A DNA stretch of 64,000 nucleotides from DASQBT01 sp963782495. GTDB taxonomy: Bacteria; Pseudomonadota; Gammaproteobacteria; Burkholderiales; Thiobacillaceae. Below are positions 16,938 through 26,314 of this stretch, piece by piece. Position 1 is the stretch's first letter; every line of letters begins with the position of its first letter. Location: assembly GCA_963782495.1 (NCBI GenBank), contig CAWAJU010000009.1, positions 62,001-126,000 of the forward strand. Direction: 5' to 3'. Under the pieces are notes generated by a model. That model was not told where the DNA came from. It saw nothing but the letters and a program-made list of their open reading frames with translations, and searched no databases. The translations under genes and the position numbers were made by a program.

Positions 16938-17738
16938 ATGGCAAGCACCGCCGCCAGCATGGAGATCGACGTCGACCAGCCGCAGGAAGTCGACGGTCAG
17001 TTCATTCGCGTAATCGTGGCTGACACGCAAGCCATTTTCCGTGCCGGACTGCGCAAGATATTTGCCCTGGAAGACAATATCCGCGTGGTGGGACAATCCG
17101 AAACGCTGTCCCAGACCATTTCCGCCGCCAAGAAATTTACTGCCGACATTCTGATCTTCGAAGCTGCGCTGGCGCAAAGTCCCGTGGACGCTGTTTCTGA
17201 CCTGATCCGGCAAACCCCGGGCCTGCGTATTGTGGTGGTCACGGCGGAACCTGATCAGGAAATGACGCTTGAACTGCTGCGCCGCGGGGTGCACGGAGTG
17301 GTTTCACGCGAGGTGGAACCGGAAGATCTGGTGGAGTGCCTGCGCAAAGTCTCGGAAGGGCATCCCTGGCTGGATAGCCGGGGCACGCAGTGGGTGCTCG
17401 AAGCCTACCGCACGCAGGGTTCGCGCCCGATATCGCCGCGTCCGAAGGTACAGCTGACGCCAAAGGAATCTCTGATTGTCTCCTGCGTAACCCAGGGAAT
17501 GAAGAACAAGGAGATCGCGCTGCGCGTCGGCACCACGGAGCAGGTCGTAAAGAATTATCTGCGCAAGGTATACGACAAACTGGGCGTGGCGGACCGCCTC
17601 GAGTTGGCATTGTTCTGCCTGCACAACCGGGTCCTCGATGCGAACGTAAAAACACCGAGCGCGCCGGTCTCGTCGGGAAACGGCAGCGCCTCGGAACTGG
17701 TCCACGCCAGCACGGAATCCGCCATCAAACCTTCCTAA
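16938..17738 (+). CDS. LuxR/NarL-type regulator with a degenerate receiver domain
   Basis: Receiver domain (about residues 22-145) plus GerE/LuxR helix-turn-helix (about 170-235: LTPKESLIVSCVTQGMKNKE...VKNYLRKVYDKLGVADR). The receiver is altered at key sites: the acidic pair reads AD-T instead of DD, the phospho-acceptor strand reads DILIFEAAL with glutamate where aspartate is expected, and the switch lysine is replaced (VVSREV). The threonine (VVVTAE) is kept. It is therefore probably not controlled by phosphorylation from a histidine kinase, and none is encoded nearby. It follows the PilZ gene closely. Confidence 0.88.
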   Translation: MASTAASMEIDVDQPQEVDGQFIRVIVADTQAIFRAGLRKIFALEDNIRVVGQSETLSQTISAAKKFTADILIFEAALAQSPVDAVSDLIRQTPGLRIVVVTAEPDQEMTLELLRRGVHGVVSREVEPEDLVECLRKVSEGHPWLDSRGTQWVLEAYRTQGSRPISPRPKVQLTPKESLIVSCVTQGMKNKEIALRVGTTEQVVKNYLRKVYDKLGVADRLELALFCLHNRVLDANVKTPSAPVSSGNGSASELVHASTESAIKPS

Positions 17739-17819
17739 AGCCGCTGTTCACAGAGTTGCTGATAGAATCGTTGCTGTAGAATCTGGACAGCAGAACATTC
17801 CCGCCTCAAAAAACCGCAA

Positions 17820-17909
17820 GGAGAGATGGCCGAGTGGCTGAAGGCGCACGCTTGGAAAGCGTGTTTACTCGAAAGGGTAACGTGGGTTCGAATCCCACTC
17901 TCTCCGCCA
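17820..17909 (+). tRNA. tRNA-Ser (GGA anticodon)
   Basis: The acceptor stem GGAGAGA pairs with TCTCTCC, the anticodon stem-loop is CACGC-TTGGAAA-GCGTG, there is a long class II variable arm (TTTACTCGAAAGGGTAA), the T-arm is GTGGGTTCGAATCCCAC, and the CCA end is encoded. The gene is 90 bases including CCA. A tyrosine recombinase gene starts 70 bases downstream, so the tRNA is a plausible integration site. Confidence 0.96.
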
Positions 17910-17979
17910 TTACCTTAGTTATCTAGCACTTGCAAGCTGGTGATACCTACACTGATACCGGAATCAGGAAGGGTCACCC

Positions 17980-19134
17980 ATGGCCAATCGCGAAGTCAAT
18001 CTCACCAAAAGAGTACAAACGCCGCAGGGGTGGCGGTATTGCCGCGGTTCTGCCTATCTGCCAACGGACGGGTAAAGCCCGACGTTGTGGTCGTGAACTG
18101 CAAGGAGGAGAGGCACCTCGAGGGCGCTTATTACCTGGAATGGAGAGAGGGCGGCGAAGCGAGTACGGCTGTCGGTGGGCAAGGACCCGCAGGACGCAGC
18201 TGCCAGACGACTGAGGAAAGAAGCTGAGCTAAACGCGGTTAATAATGGCGTCGCCGTCGTGCCTGAGAACAGCCAAAACGGGCACAGATCACTCGCAGCA
18301 GCGGTTACCGAGTACCTCGAAGAGACGACACTAACCAAAAAGCCAAAGACACTGGCAGCCTACACAACGGCTCTGAGCTATTTTACGGAATCCTGCCCCA
18401 AGCTCTCTCTCGAAGACATCGACCGAAAGACTTGCTCAAGTTCTCCGCGTTCTTGCGGACGACAAGGAGCAATCACCGCGTAGCTGCTGGAATAAGTTTG
18501 CGAACGTGATGTCATTTCTTAAGGCAAACGGCATTCGTGGGTTGGTGAAGAAGAACGACTGGCCGCGCTACACCGAAGAGGAACCGGAGATTTACGAGCA
18601 GAAGGAACTGGACAAACTTTTCAAGGTCTGCGATGCGGAAGAGCGGTTGTGGTTCGAGTTCTTCTTGATGACTGGCATGAGGGAGCAGGAAGTGATGTAC
18701 ACCTATTGGTCGGATGTGAACTTCGCGGCCAGCACAGTTCGGGTCAGCCCACAAGCCTGACCGTGGCATGGACGCCGAAGGCGTACAAGGAACGCGAGAT
18801 TCCTATCCCGCGAACTTGATGAGAAGCCTGAAGGCGTGGAAAGCAAAGTCGGAAAAGACATGTGGTCTGGTCTTCCCGACCGCTGGTTGCAAGCCGAAGC
18901 TCGACTTCCTCGACTGCCTGAAGGCCGTGTGCGGAACGTGCGAAGCTCGCCAAAGAAGGCTTCTGGCTTCACAAGTTCCGTGCCACGTTCGCCACGCGGT
19001 GTCTTTGGGCAGGCGTCGATCTCCGTACGGTTCAGCAGTGGCTTGGTCACTCAGACATGGAATCGACGATGCGATATTTAAAGCCGTCACGCAGCCAGCA
19101 TGTACGGAATAAGGTGAACGAGATTTTCGTTTAG
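17980..19134 (+). pseudogene. Tyrosine recombinase (phage-type integrase), several frameshifts
   Basis: The protein can be followed through three frames: MANREVNLTKRVQTPQGWRY at 17980, SANGRVKPDVVVVN, KDPQDAAARRLRKEAE, an N-terminal SAM-like core-binding domain (LAAAVTEYLEETTLTKKPKT), LWFEFFLMTGMREQEVMY (catalytic Arg), then FWLHKFRATFATRCLWAG (HxxR), VQQWLGHSDMESTMRYLKP (His and Tyr) and a stop at 19134. All catalytic residues of the family are encoded, but frame is lost at least four times. It sits next to tRNA-Ser, the normal place for an integrase of a tRNA-targeted island. Confidence 0.88.
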
Positions 19135-19812
19135 GCATATCTTCGTTCGCCCGCGGATTCTGGAACGGGCGTTGCCGCAGGCAATCGCGGCACCAGGGGG
19201 ATCACGATGACACATGCGATCGGCACAGTTTTCATCGACGCGATTCTCGTTCCTTCTGCTGCGGGAACTAGGGTCGTCCGAGACGCTTCCGTTCGCCAAA
19301 CTCAGTCCACGCATGCAGAAGTGGGTTCTCGGTGAGGCCGCGTGCCTGCAACGGGACGCGATGTCACACCCGACATTCTCTCTGTTGGTTTGAGTACGGA
19401 TACCCGCTGGCGCGCGAGAACTATCTCAACATCGACAACATCGAAACATCGACGAGGGGGACTTCGACGCCGAACAGGAAAGCGAGCTGCCTGATCTGTC
19501 TCAGGAGTCGATGATCGAGGAGCGGGTCGCGTCGGTGATGTTCGAGATCGAGATTGACGACACGCTGCGACAGCTGTCTGAGGGGTGTACGCTGACGCCA
19601 GTCGTTGCTCTGGTCATTGCCTTGTTGGTTTACAAACCCAACGATGGTGCCAACTTGCCCGGCGCCTGTGTTTTGTTTTGAGGCAGTTTAGGTAGCCACG
19701 TTGTGCTTGGCGAATAGAAATTCATCCTTGGGGACTAGCTGGCTCTGCGGTCTTCGCCATCTGACCCTTTTAAAATTTCATGTCATTCATCGCAGCGCGG
19801 TGTCGATCCGCC
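19135..19812. other. Gene-poor stretch, probable element debris
   Basis: Only short open pieces are seen. One (about 19453-19590) reads as an acidic peptide ...EGDFDAEQESELPDLSQES, then VMFEIEIDDTLRQLSEG, without a start or known match. No second copy of the tRNA-Ser 3' end was found, so the right border of the island is not defined. Confidence 0.4.
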
Positions 19813-19990
19813 TCAGAAACCCAAATGAAGGCCAAATTGGATCTGCTGTGGCGGAAGCACGTTAGACGTAATCTGTCCGCTGCGGCACTACCGATCAGCG
19901 TGGGCTTGCCACAATTCTGAAGATTGAAAGCGTTGAAGAATTCCGCCCAGAAAGAGAAATGTTTCACCAACAGGCGAATTCTTTAATTAC
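19813..19990 (-). pseudogene. 3' fragment of a TonB-dependent receptor gene
   Basis: On the minus strand the sequence reads VKHFSFWAEFFNAFNLQN, then after a frame change VLPPQQIQFGLHLGF and a stop at 19813. This is the usual last strand of the Oar-like receptors of this lineage (compare the end of the receptor at 32576-35786: LQLRFDFFNLFNRTN ... RVIQVGAKLIF). Everything upstream is missing, so it is a remnant. Confidence 0.7.
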
Positions 19991-20056
19991 GAAGAGATCC
20001 GCGTCATACACGGACGCCGTCCGCAAAACGTTTCGTTGAAGGCATTTCACTGCGAC

Positions 20057-20606
20057 TCAGCGTGGCCGGTGCGCTAGCAGGAACTCGATAATCGGTCTCG
20101 GATCATCTAGACCATGCACATGCCCTACGCCCGACTTTGTGATGATCTGGATCTCTCCGCCGAGGGGTTTGTATCTTTGTGCAAGTACTGCCGTGTTTTC
20201 TGCTACGGTACGATGGCGTCGGCATCACCGACCACATGCAGCAGCGGAACGTGCGCGTGCGCGAGCGGCCCCAGATTGTCGATTGGATTTCCTCGATAAG
20301 CCTTTGCCCGCTCACGTCGTGAAACCCAAATGCTGCAACGACCATCTTCCATCCATCCGGATCTGGTTCTCCAGTTCGCAAAGCAAGCGGCCAGCTGGTA
20401 ATATCACACACCGGTGCATCAGCGTAGATCGCAGCCACTTTGTCGGGATTGGCCTCCGCCCACGCATACACGTAAAGGCCCCCCGACTCATTCCTTCCAT
20501 TTCAGCCTTTCGGTTCAGTTTATAAGTAAAGGTCAGCAACTCATAGAAGTGATTCCAGTGCTCCACTGCCTCCTTGTTCCCCAGCAACTCTGCCACATCC
20601 ATATAT
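20057..20606 (-). pseudogene. Alpha/beta-hydrolase remnant, 5'-truncated and frameshifted
   Basis: Pieces in different frames join to one sequence: MDVAELLGNKEAVEHWNHFY, the nucleophile region EMEGMSRGGL-YVYAWAEANPDKVAAIYADAPV (serine in GMSRG), HVVGDADTIVPVAENTAVLA (acid residue region) and ITKSGVGHVHGLDDP (catalytic His region) with a stop at 20057. These are the landmarks of sialic-acid-esterase or prolyl-oligopeptidase-like alpha/beta hydrolases. The N-terminal half is absent. The fragment sits just downstream of the SDR gene end, as if it had once been the last gene of the sugar operon. Confidence 0.7.
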
Positions 20607-20645
20607 TTGCAGACAGTTCACTTCGCAACGACGCACTACGCGGTG

Positions 20646-21446
20646 TCACACTGCATAAATGGACTTCGTCAAAGCCCGATCCAGATGAACGTAGCCACCA
20701 TCCACGTACAGATATTGGCCTGTGATACCTGACGCCTTGGAAGACAATAGGAAGACGGTCATGGCCGCGATTTCTTCGGGTTCGGTCATGCGGTGGCCGA
20801 GCGGCACAGTCGCCGTAATCCTCCCCAGTTCTTTTTGGGGCTGGTCGAATTTCTTCAGCCAATCTCTATATTGTGGAGTCATCACCTCAGCCGGGACCAC
20901 CGCGTTTACACGAATATCGTACAAGGACAACTCGGTTGCCCATTCTGTAGTGAGTTCGAGGATGGCTCCCTTGGCGGCGGCGTATCCCGAGGTGCCACCT
21001 TGTCCGGTCACGGCTACCTTCGAAGCCATGTTGACGATGGATCCTTTCGATTGTTTGAGAAAGGGCAAGGCCGCTTGGGCGATGGTGTAGTAGTGCATCA
21101 GGTTGAGGCGCAAGGACGCAACAAACCGCTCAGGGCTGCCGTGCTCCAGACCAACACCGTCATTGGTCCCGGCGTTATTCACCAGCCCGTCAATTCGACC
21201 AAGTTCCTTCCCCACCTCTTCCACGGCCCGTAAACTGTCCGACGATTCAGTTAATTCGACGCATACGCCTTTGTGTTTGACACCTTCCTGGTTGAGTTCG
21301 GCTTGGAGCTTTTGGATTGCTGCTTCGTCACGGTCAAGAATCACTGGAACGCCGCCCTCCCGTCCACAAGCGCGCGTGATCGCTGCCCCTATACCCTTGG
21401 CTCCGCCGGTGATCAATACCACTTTGTCTTTGAGACCTAGATTCAT
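20646..21446 (-). CDS. Short-chain dehydrogenase, possibly L-fucose/D-arabinose dehydrogenase
   Basis: A classical SDR of 266 residues: TGGAKGIG (NAD(P) binding), NNAGTN, the catalytic Ser (NMASKVAVTG) and the YAAAK active-site motif. The C-terminus has ITGQYLYVDGGY. Several SDRs of this length oxidise L-fucose or D-arabinose to the lactone. The substrate here is suggested only by the neighbours: an isomerase of the fucose/arabinose family, a sugar symporter and a LacI-type regulator upstream on the same strand. It is the last intact gene of that operon. Confidence 0.82.
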   Translation of the reverse strand: MNLGLKDKVVLITGGAKGIGAAITRACGREGGVPVILDRDEAAIQKLQAELNQEGVKHKGVCVELTESSDSLRAVEEVGKELGRIDGLVNNAGTNDGVGLEHGSPERFVASLRLNLMHYYTIAQAALPFLKQSKGSIVNMASKVAVTGQGGTSGYAAAKGAILELTTEWATELSLYDIRVNAVVPAEVMTPQYRDWLKKFDQPQKELGRITATVPLGHRMTEPEEIAAMTVFLLSSKASGITGQYLYVDGGYVHLDRALTKSIYAV

Positions 21447-21570
21447 TTCAAATACTCTCCAATCACATTAGGATCAGATTGCACCATGCTGGCTTCCTTA
21501 TTGTAGCGTGATCGATTTAACACGCCACTGCGTTCCTGGATAGAAAGAGTCGCTTGTTCCCCCAGAACAT

Positions 21571-21786
21571 TCACGCTTTAGTTTTGGGGCGAAAGCAAAT
21601 CACATAGAGCAGGCCAAACAGCAACATTCCGGCGCCCCACCAGATGTCGATATGGAGATGGGCCATGGCGACGGTGTTGCTGAGGGGCACAAATAGCTCA
21701 TAGATTCCACGTCCGAGGATCAGCGCGCCATAGATAGTCAGCAGCAATCCAATAAAAAACCAAACGGGTATAAAATGCTTTTCCAC
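21571..21786 (-). CDS. Small two-helix membrane protein
   Basis: The 71-residue product has two membrane helices (PVWFFIGLLLTIYGALIL and WWGAGMLLFGLLYVICF) with a histidine-bearing loop between them (AMAHLHIDI). It lies ten bases after the symporter gene and on the same strand, so it is part of the operon. Similar small proteins accompany SSS transporters in this lineage, but the role is unknown. Confidence 0.75.
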   Translation of the reverse strand: MEKHFIPVWFFIGLLLTIYGALILGRGIYELFVPLSNTVAMAHLHIDIWWGAGMLLFGLLYVICFRPKTKA

Positions 21787-21796
21787 GCTGCCTCTC

Positions 21797-23503
21797 TCAC
21801 CAGAACAGGATATTTAGCGCAACAAACCCAATTGCCACCGCTACGGCCCACACGACAGGGCGTTGGAACAGCGGGAATTGCCCTTCGGAGGGTAGTTCAG
21901 TCAATCCGTAAACCAATCCTCTTAATTCATGGTCAGTTCTCGGTTTGGTGAAGAGGCTCACGACCACAGTGACTCCCATATTGACCAGCAGAGTCCAAAA
22001 AGCGCGGTACAAGTTTTCAGCCATGTCCTTCGCATGAGAAGAAAACGCGATGAACTGCAACGCGCTGGGATCGAGTTTTATCCACAGCCACAAGACGAAT
22101 GAAGTCATGATGCCCGCGAACAAACCCCAGAAGCCGCCCGCGGGAGTGATCCGCTTCCACATCATGCCCAGGATTACCGTTCCGAACATCGGTACGATGA
22201 AAAATACAAATATGACCTGCGCGTAAACAATAATGCTGGAAAAGTTCATCACCAGATAGGCGGTCCCGATGCTTACGAATATGCCGATCAGAGAACACCA
22301 CCGCCCCATCGATACATAGTGCGAATCGCTGGCCTCTTTCCTGATCAAAGGCTTGTAAATGTCATAGGTCCACACAGTAGTGAACGCGGTAACATTCCCC
22401 GCCATGCCGGACATGAACCCCGCAACCAGAGCGGTGATGCCCAACCCGAGGAGTCCAGGCCCGCAGTAGCGCGCCATCATCAAAGGGAGGGCCTCATTAA
22501 AAGTGTGCAGCCCTGGTCCAACTTGGTTTTCGGCAACAAGATGAAATGGCAAAACGGCAAGCGCCAACAGTCCCGGCAAAATCACAATGACCGGCGTGAT
22601 CATTTTGAAGAATGCGCCGATAACCGTGCCCAGTTTTGCCGAACGAATATCTTTGGCGGCCATCACGCGCTGTACCACCAGGAAATCGGTGGTCCAATAT
22701 CCGAAGGAAATGGCCAGACCCCAGCCAAAAATCACACCCGTCCAATGGACGCCCATCGGATTATTCGCGGATGCGCCAGTCGTACTCCACAGATGCGTGA
22801 AATCCTGGCCGGGAAAGTGCTCCTGAATGCGATGGATCATTCCCGCCCAGCCGCCGGTTTCGATCAATCCGACCACTGGAATTACCAGGCAACCAATCCA
22901 AATCAAAAAAAACTGCAACACTTCATTAAAGATGGCGGAAAGTAAACCGCCTGCCATGACGTACAGCGCGACCGTCAGGGATGAGACCCAAATACTGAAA
23001 TGGATGTTCCAGCCTAAAATGACCTTCATAATGACGGCCATTGAGTACATATTTATGCCGCTCATGAGGATCGTCATCACGGCGAAAGATATTGCTGAAA
23101 GTAGTCGAGTATTTTCGCCATATCTCAGTTTCAGATATCCCGGGACCGAGTGGGTTTTGCAGATGTAGTAAAAAGGCAACATCACGAGGGCTAGAAACAG
23201 GATCGCGGGAATAGCGCCGATCCAATAGGCGTGAGCCACCAGAATCCCGTATTGATAGGTGGCAGCAGCGTAACCCATCATCTCTAGAGACCCTAGGTTG
23301 GCGGAGATGAAACTAAGCCCTGCAATCCAAGCCGTCATTTCACGGCCGGCCATAAAGAACTCTTCGCCAGTTCTTGCAAAACGTCGCAGGTACACACCCA
23401 AGCCGAGTACCAAAGCGAAGTACAGAACGATGATAATGAGGTCGATGGGGCTCAGGCGTAAACGGGAATCCGCCGATGCGAACAGGAACGCCGCAAACAT
23501 CAC
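21797..23503 (-). CDS. Sodium:solute symporter (SSS family), sugar uptake
   Basis: The 568-residue protein has about 14 hydrophobic helices and SSS signatures: LSFISANLGSLEMMGYAAATY near the N-terminus (substrate and sodium site region in helix TM1-2), TDFLVVQRVMAAKDIRSAKLG and FMSGMAGNVTAFTTVW. It should import a sugar across the inner membrane with sodium. Its start overlaps the stop of the upstream DUF4380-like gene by four bases. The position between an exported sugar-active protein and an SDR, downstream of an isomerase, implies uptake of the monosaccharide handled by this operon. Confidence 0.9.
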   Translation of the reverse strand: MMFAAFLFASADSRLRLSPIDLIIIVLYFALVLGLGVYLRRFARTGEEFFMAGREMTAWIAGLSFISANLGSLEMMGYAAATYQYGILVAHAYWIGAIPAILFLALVMLPFYYICKTHSVPGYLKLRYGENTRLLSAISFAVMTILMSGINMYSMAVIMKVILGWNIHFSIWVSSLTVALYVMAGGLLSAIFNEVLQFFLIWIGCLVIPVVGLIETGGWAGMIHRIQEHFPGQDFTHLWSTTGASANNPMGVHWTGVIFGWGLAISFGYWTTDFLVVQRVMAAKDIRSAKLGTVIGAFFKMITPVIVILPGLLALAVLPFHLVAENQVGPGLHTFNEALPLMMARYCGPGLLGLGITALVAGFMSGMAGNVTAFTTVWTYDIYKPLIRKEASDSHYVSMGRWCSLIGIFVSIGTAYLVMNFSSIIVYAQVIFVFFIVPMFGTVILGMMWKRITPAGGFWGLFAGIMTSFVLWLWIKLDPSALQFIAFSSHAKDMAENLYRAFWTLLVNMGVTVVVSLFTKPRTDHELRGLVYGLTELPSEGQFPLFQRPVVWAVAVAIGFVALNILFW

Positions 23504-24489
23504 CGCTCCGCACTTCTGACAGCCTGTACGAGTGGGAGGAGCAGATGATCCAGTTCCTGGTCGGTTAATTCAGTCGGCCGCACATTTCGGTAGAGGGCCC
23601 AGTGTTCGACATGTTCCACCATTTTTCCAGGAAGTACCTTGGTCATGGGCCCGAGTGTCTCGATTTCGAGAAATGTATTGTCAGTGAAGGTTTCAAACGA
23701 GCAGCCAAAATCAGGATAGGTCTTGGACGGGTCCGCTTTGTATCGTTTTACGAATGCTTCTCCGTTCAGCAAGTACGCGCCCCAGGTGTCCGGGTTGAAC
23801 AAGCCAAGTTTCTGCGCTTCGCTATTATTGGGGTCCTGGCGCAGTGTTAGGTACTTTTTGGTGAACTTCCAGCGCGGGTCGCTCAGGTTGGAATAGGCCC
23901 ACATCACCAATGGATTCGTGGCTTCAAGATTGATGGGATGTCTGCCTCGAGGCGGAAATCCTGAAACAGCCGTTCCGCCTGGGGCCATCATGGTCAATGC
24001 CCAGGGAGCAAACTCGAGCGTGAATAGAGAATGGTTGGTGATTCTGTGTGACACGGTTACGTTTGAACCAGAGAGAGCCAGACTGACTTCGATCTCCTTC
24101 TGTAGATTTGTCAAAGGTTCGATCGGTGCTCTGGCAATCAGGCCAGTGGCTGTGACTTGGATTTCGACCGGAACATTGTCTGGCGCCCAGGTAGCAATCG
24201 GATCCTCGGGGGCCTTCCAAACACGATCTCCACCCCGGAGCTGAAACTTGGCTTCGTTCGTCCCGCCCAACTGGTCTGCAAATTCCTTGAAAAGGTTCTG
24301 GCCACCCACAAATGCATAGCGAATGATTCGCGGTCCAACGTCGCCGGTCACAATGAGTTCGACCTCGCCATTCGTGACGCGGTAGCAGTTGTGCCATCCT
24401 TTGTAGTCAACTTTTTCGACTTTGACGGCGCCGAACAGGCTTGTATTCACGATTAAGGCCAGGAACAAAGACAGCGTAGTTCGAAACAT
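23500..24489 (-). CDS. Exported DUF4380-like protein (galactose-mutarotase fold)
   Basis: A signal peptide (MFRTTLSLFLALIVNTSLFGA) is followed by a beta-rich domain: ITGDVGPRIIRYAFVGGQNLF-type opening, RGGDRVWKAPEDP, HRITNHSLFTLEFAPWALTMMAPGGTA and GCSFETFTDNTFLEIETLGP. This pattern resembles DUF4380 and aldose-1-epimerase-like supersandwich proteins, so sugar binding or mutarotation in the periplasm is likely. It is coupled to the symporter by a four-base overlap. Confidence 0.7.
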   Translation of the reverse strand: MFRTTLSLFLALIVNTSLFGAVKVEKVDYKGWHNCYRVTNGEVELIVTGDVGPRIIRYAFVGGQNLFKEFADQLGGTNEAKFQLRGGDRVWKAPEDPIATWAPDNVPVEIQVTATGLIARAPIEPLTNLQKEIEVSLALSGSNVTVSHRITNHSLFTLEFAPWALTMMAPGGTAVSGFPPRGRHPINLEATNPLVMWAYSNLSDPRWKFTKKYLTLRQDPNNSEAQKLGLFNPDTWGAYLLNGEAFVKRYKADPSKTYPDFGCSFETFTDNTFLEIETLGPMTKVLPGKMVEHVEHWALYRNVRPTELTDQELDHLLLPLVQAVRSAER

Positions 24490-24570
24490 GTACGGCCTCC
24501 AGCTCCCGAAGTCGGACCACGTTTCTCTCGCGGACAGTTCTGCGCGTCGCGGCGATTCGGAATACCAGTA

Positions 24571-26190
24571 TTACGACTGACCAACGGTTTTAGGGTCGAC
24601 ACCACATAAGAAAACTTCAAGGCCGAGCTTTTTAAAAGCAGCAGCCTTGGCCAGCAATGCTTGATCGGCCGTGGCGGCATCTCTGCCGTAGGCCACTTGA
24701 ATGTGGTTGGCTTTGTGCCGGCCCATGAGTTGATCCCGGCTCACGCCATGCAGCACGGCATTCATCATCGGCCATTGTGGTGTCGTCTCCTGCCATCGCC
24801 TTTCCACTTCCGCGCGAGGAAGATCCACAACGGTCGCGCGCCCCAAGTCGGCGAGCAGCCTATCTTTTTGCACGTAGATCCGGCTCCAAACAATCTCTCC
24901 CGGCTTGCTGATTCCCTTCAACGATCCCCCACCCAACGGAAAATACATTGGGGGCTGGCGTTCGCTGATCGCCTCTTGATATCCATTCGCGAAATGTTGC
25001 GGAGGCGCGGCTCCGGAAATCTCGAGGATCCAGACAAACTGACCGTCATACTCCTCACCGTAGCGCAAGTCGTGCAGTGTAGTTTCCGGATCAAGACCCA
25101 TCTTGCGCCATATCCGGTTAGTAATGAGCGCATCAATGCCCGCACACTCGTCGACTTCGTTGAAGTGGGGAAGTGCGTTGCCGGCGTAGAGAACTTCGCC
25201 CGTTGCAGAGTTTTTTACTGGTGGTCGGTCGACATTATTGAGCAACCCTTCGACCAGGTCCGACGCCGGGCAGATGTCTTTCAGCCCCTGCTGATACTGA
25301 ATGCCAATCGCATCGCACCCGAAGGCTGCCGCGATTTCCAGGGCGGCAACATACATGCGGCACTGTTCGAGAATCTGGCCGTCGGTGAGTTCGGTTGATT
25401 CGTCTTTACCAGTGCGAAACGTCACTCCTTTGGCATCGAGCCATTGCCTTACCCCATGCGCTTTTGCGTCCGATACGTTCCGCATCGCGGCGTAGAGTGC
25501 CGACTGGCTCAGTCGTTCTTTGAACATGCCCAACGGGTGCAAAAGTTCGTCAGGAACAATGGCGTTGTACATTCCCATGCAGCCTTCGTCGAACACACCG
25601 AGGATGGCGGGATGGCTGAGCAATTCCTCTGCAACTTCCGTACCAAGTTTCTCCGGCCCCGACGACCGGGGCAAAGGCTGAAACGGCTGGACATGGGTGT
25701 CGTCGTGTCGGACTTGCTGTCCTTGCAGCCACTGTTTGAGCCGAGAAAGAAAATACTCATCGCGAAAATCTTTGCTCCACAGTGTACTGTACGGAACGCC
25801 CGCCTTGGTCAATCCTCCATTCAGGTTGAGCATTCCCACCAATCCTGGCCAGCGTCCACTCCAGTTGGCAACCGTCAGAATCGGACCACGGTGACGAAAC
25901 AACCCCGGGAATACGTGATGGCTATATTGCCAAACGGCCTCCGCGACAATCACAGGGGCGTCTGGCGGTATCTGGGAGAAAACCTCGATCCCGTAGCGCT
26001 GGCTGTCGATGAATCCGTGCTTTTTCTTCTCGGAATAGGGATGGGCCCGGCGTACGGAGCAGCCAAGAATTTCAATTGCAGCGGTTAATTGTTTTTCAGC
26101 GGCTGCTTGCGCTGGCCAGCACAATTGATTGGCTGAGGGCCGTAGATCGCCACTCGCCACCAGAAACACTTCATTCGTTCTATTCGCCAT
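24571..26190 (-). CDS. L-fucose/D-arabinose isomerase-like protein
   Basis: The 539-residue protein belongs to the fucose/arabinose isomerase superfamily: an N-terminal Rossmann part (VFLVASGDLRP..., VIVAEAVWQYSHHVFPGLF), ILTVANWSGRWPGLVGMLNL, DEGCMGMYNAIVPDELL (substrate/metal region with Glu), GCDAIGIQYQQGLKDI and an ALITNRIWRK stretch. It would interconvert an aldose and ketose in the cytosol using a divalent metal. It is the first gene of the minus-strand operon, and a LacI-type palindrome lies upstream at 26254-26269. The exact sugar is not determined. Confidence 0.8.
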   Translation of the reverse strand: MANRTNEVFLVASGDLRPSANQLCWPAQAAAEKQLTAAIEILGCSVRRAHPYSEKKKHGFIDSQRYGIEVFSQIPPDAPVIVAEAVWQYSHHVFPGLFRHRGPILTVANWSGRWPGLVGMLNLNGGLTKAGVPYSTLWSKDFRDEYFLSRLKQWLQGQQVRHDDTHVQPFQPLPRSSGPEKLGTEVAEELLSHPAILGVFDEGCMGMYNAIVPDELLHPLGMFKERLSQSALYAAMRNVSDAKAHGVRQWLDAKGVTFRTGKDESTELTDGQILEQCRMYVAALEIAAAFGCDAIGIQYQQGLKDICPASDLVEGLLNNVDRPPVKNSATGEVLYAGNALPHFNEVDECAGIDALITNRIWRKMGLDPETTLHDLRYGEEYDGQFVWILEISGAAPPQHFANGYQEAISERQPPMYFPLGGGSLKGISKPGEIVWSRIYVQKDRLLADLGRATVVDLPRAEVERRWQETTPQWPMMNAVLHGVSRDQLMGRHKANHIQVAYGRDAATADQALLAKAAAFKKLGLEVFLCGVDPKTVGQS

Positions 26191-26253
26191 ATAAGTGAGC
26201 TATGCAAGTTCTATTCGCAGGGTGCAGTCTATTAGAATCCTCCCAAATGTCCA

Positions 26254-26269
26254 ATAGAAACGTTACGAT
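26254..26269. promoter_or_regulatory. Putative LacI-family operator before the isomerase operon
   Basis: ATAGAAACGTTACGAT, centred on AACGTT, lies 64 bases upstream of the isomerase start. It differs in only two positions from ATCGAAACGTTACGAA at 41710, and related sites occur before other sugar genes in the window. Confidence 0.65.
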
Positions 26270-26314
26270 TTTCCTTTAATCGAACATTGGGAGGGGTTCT
26301 CGCAGAAAAAACAG

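Noticed and set aside
17899..20100. A second tRNA-Ser 3' end as attR of the island
   Set aside because: I searched downstream for TCGAATCCCACTCTCTCC-like sequence and found none, so the island border is undefined.
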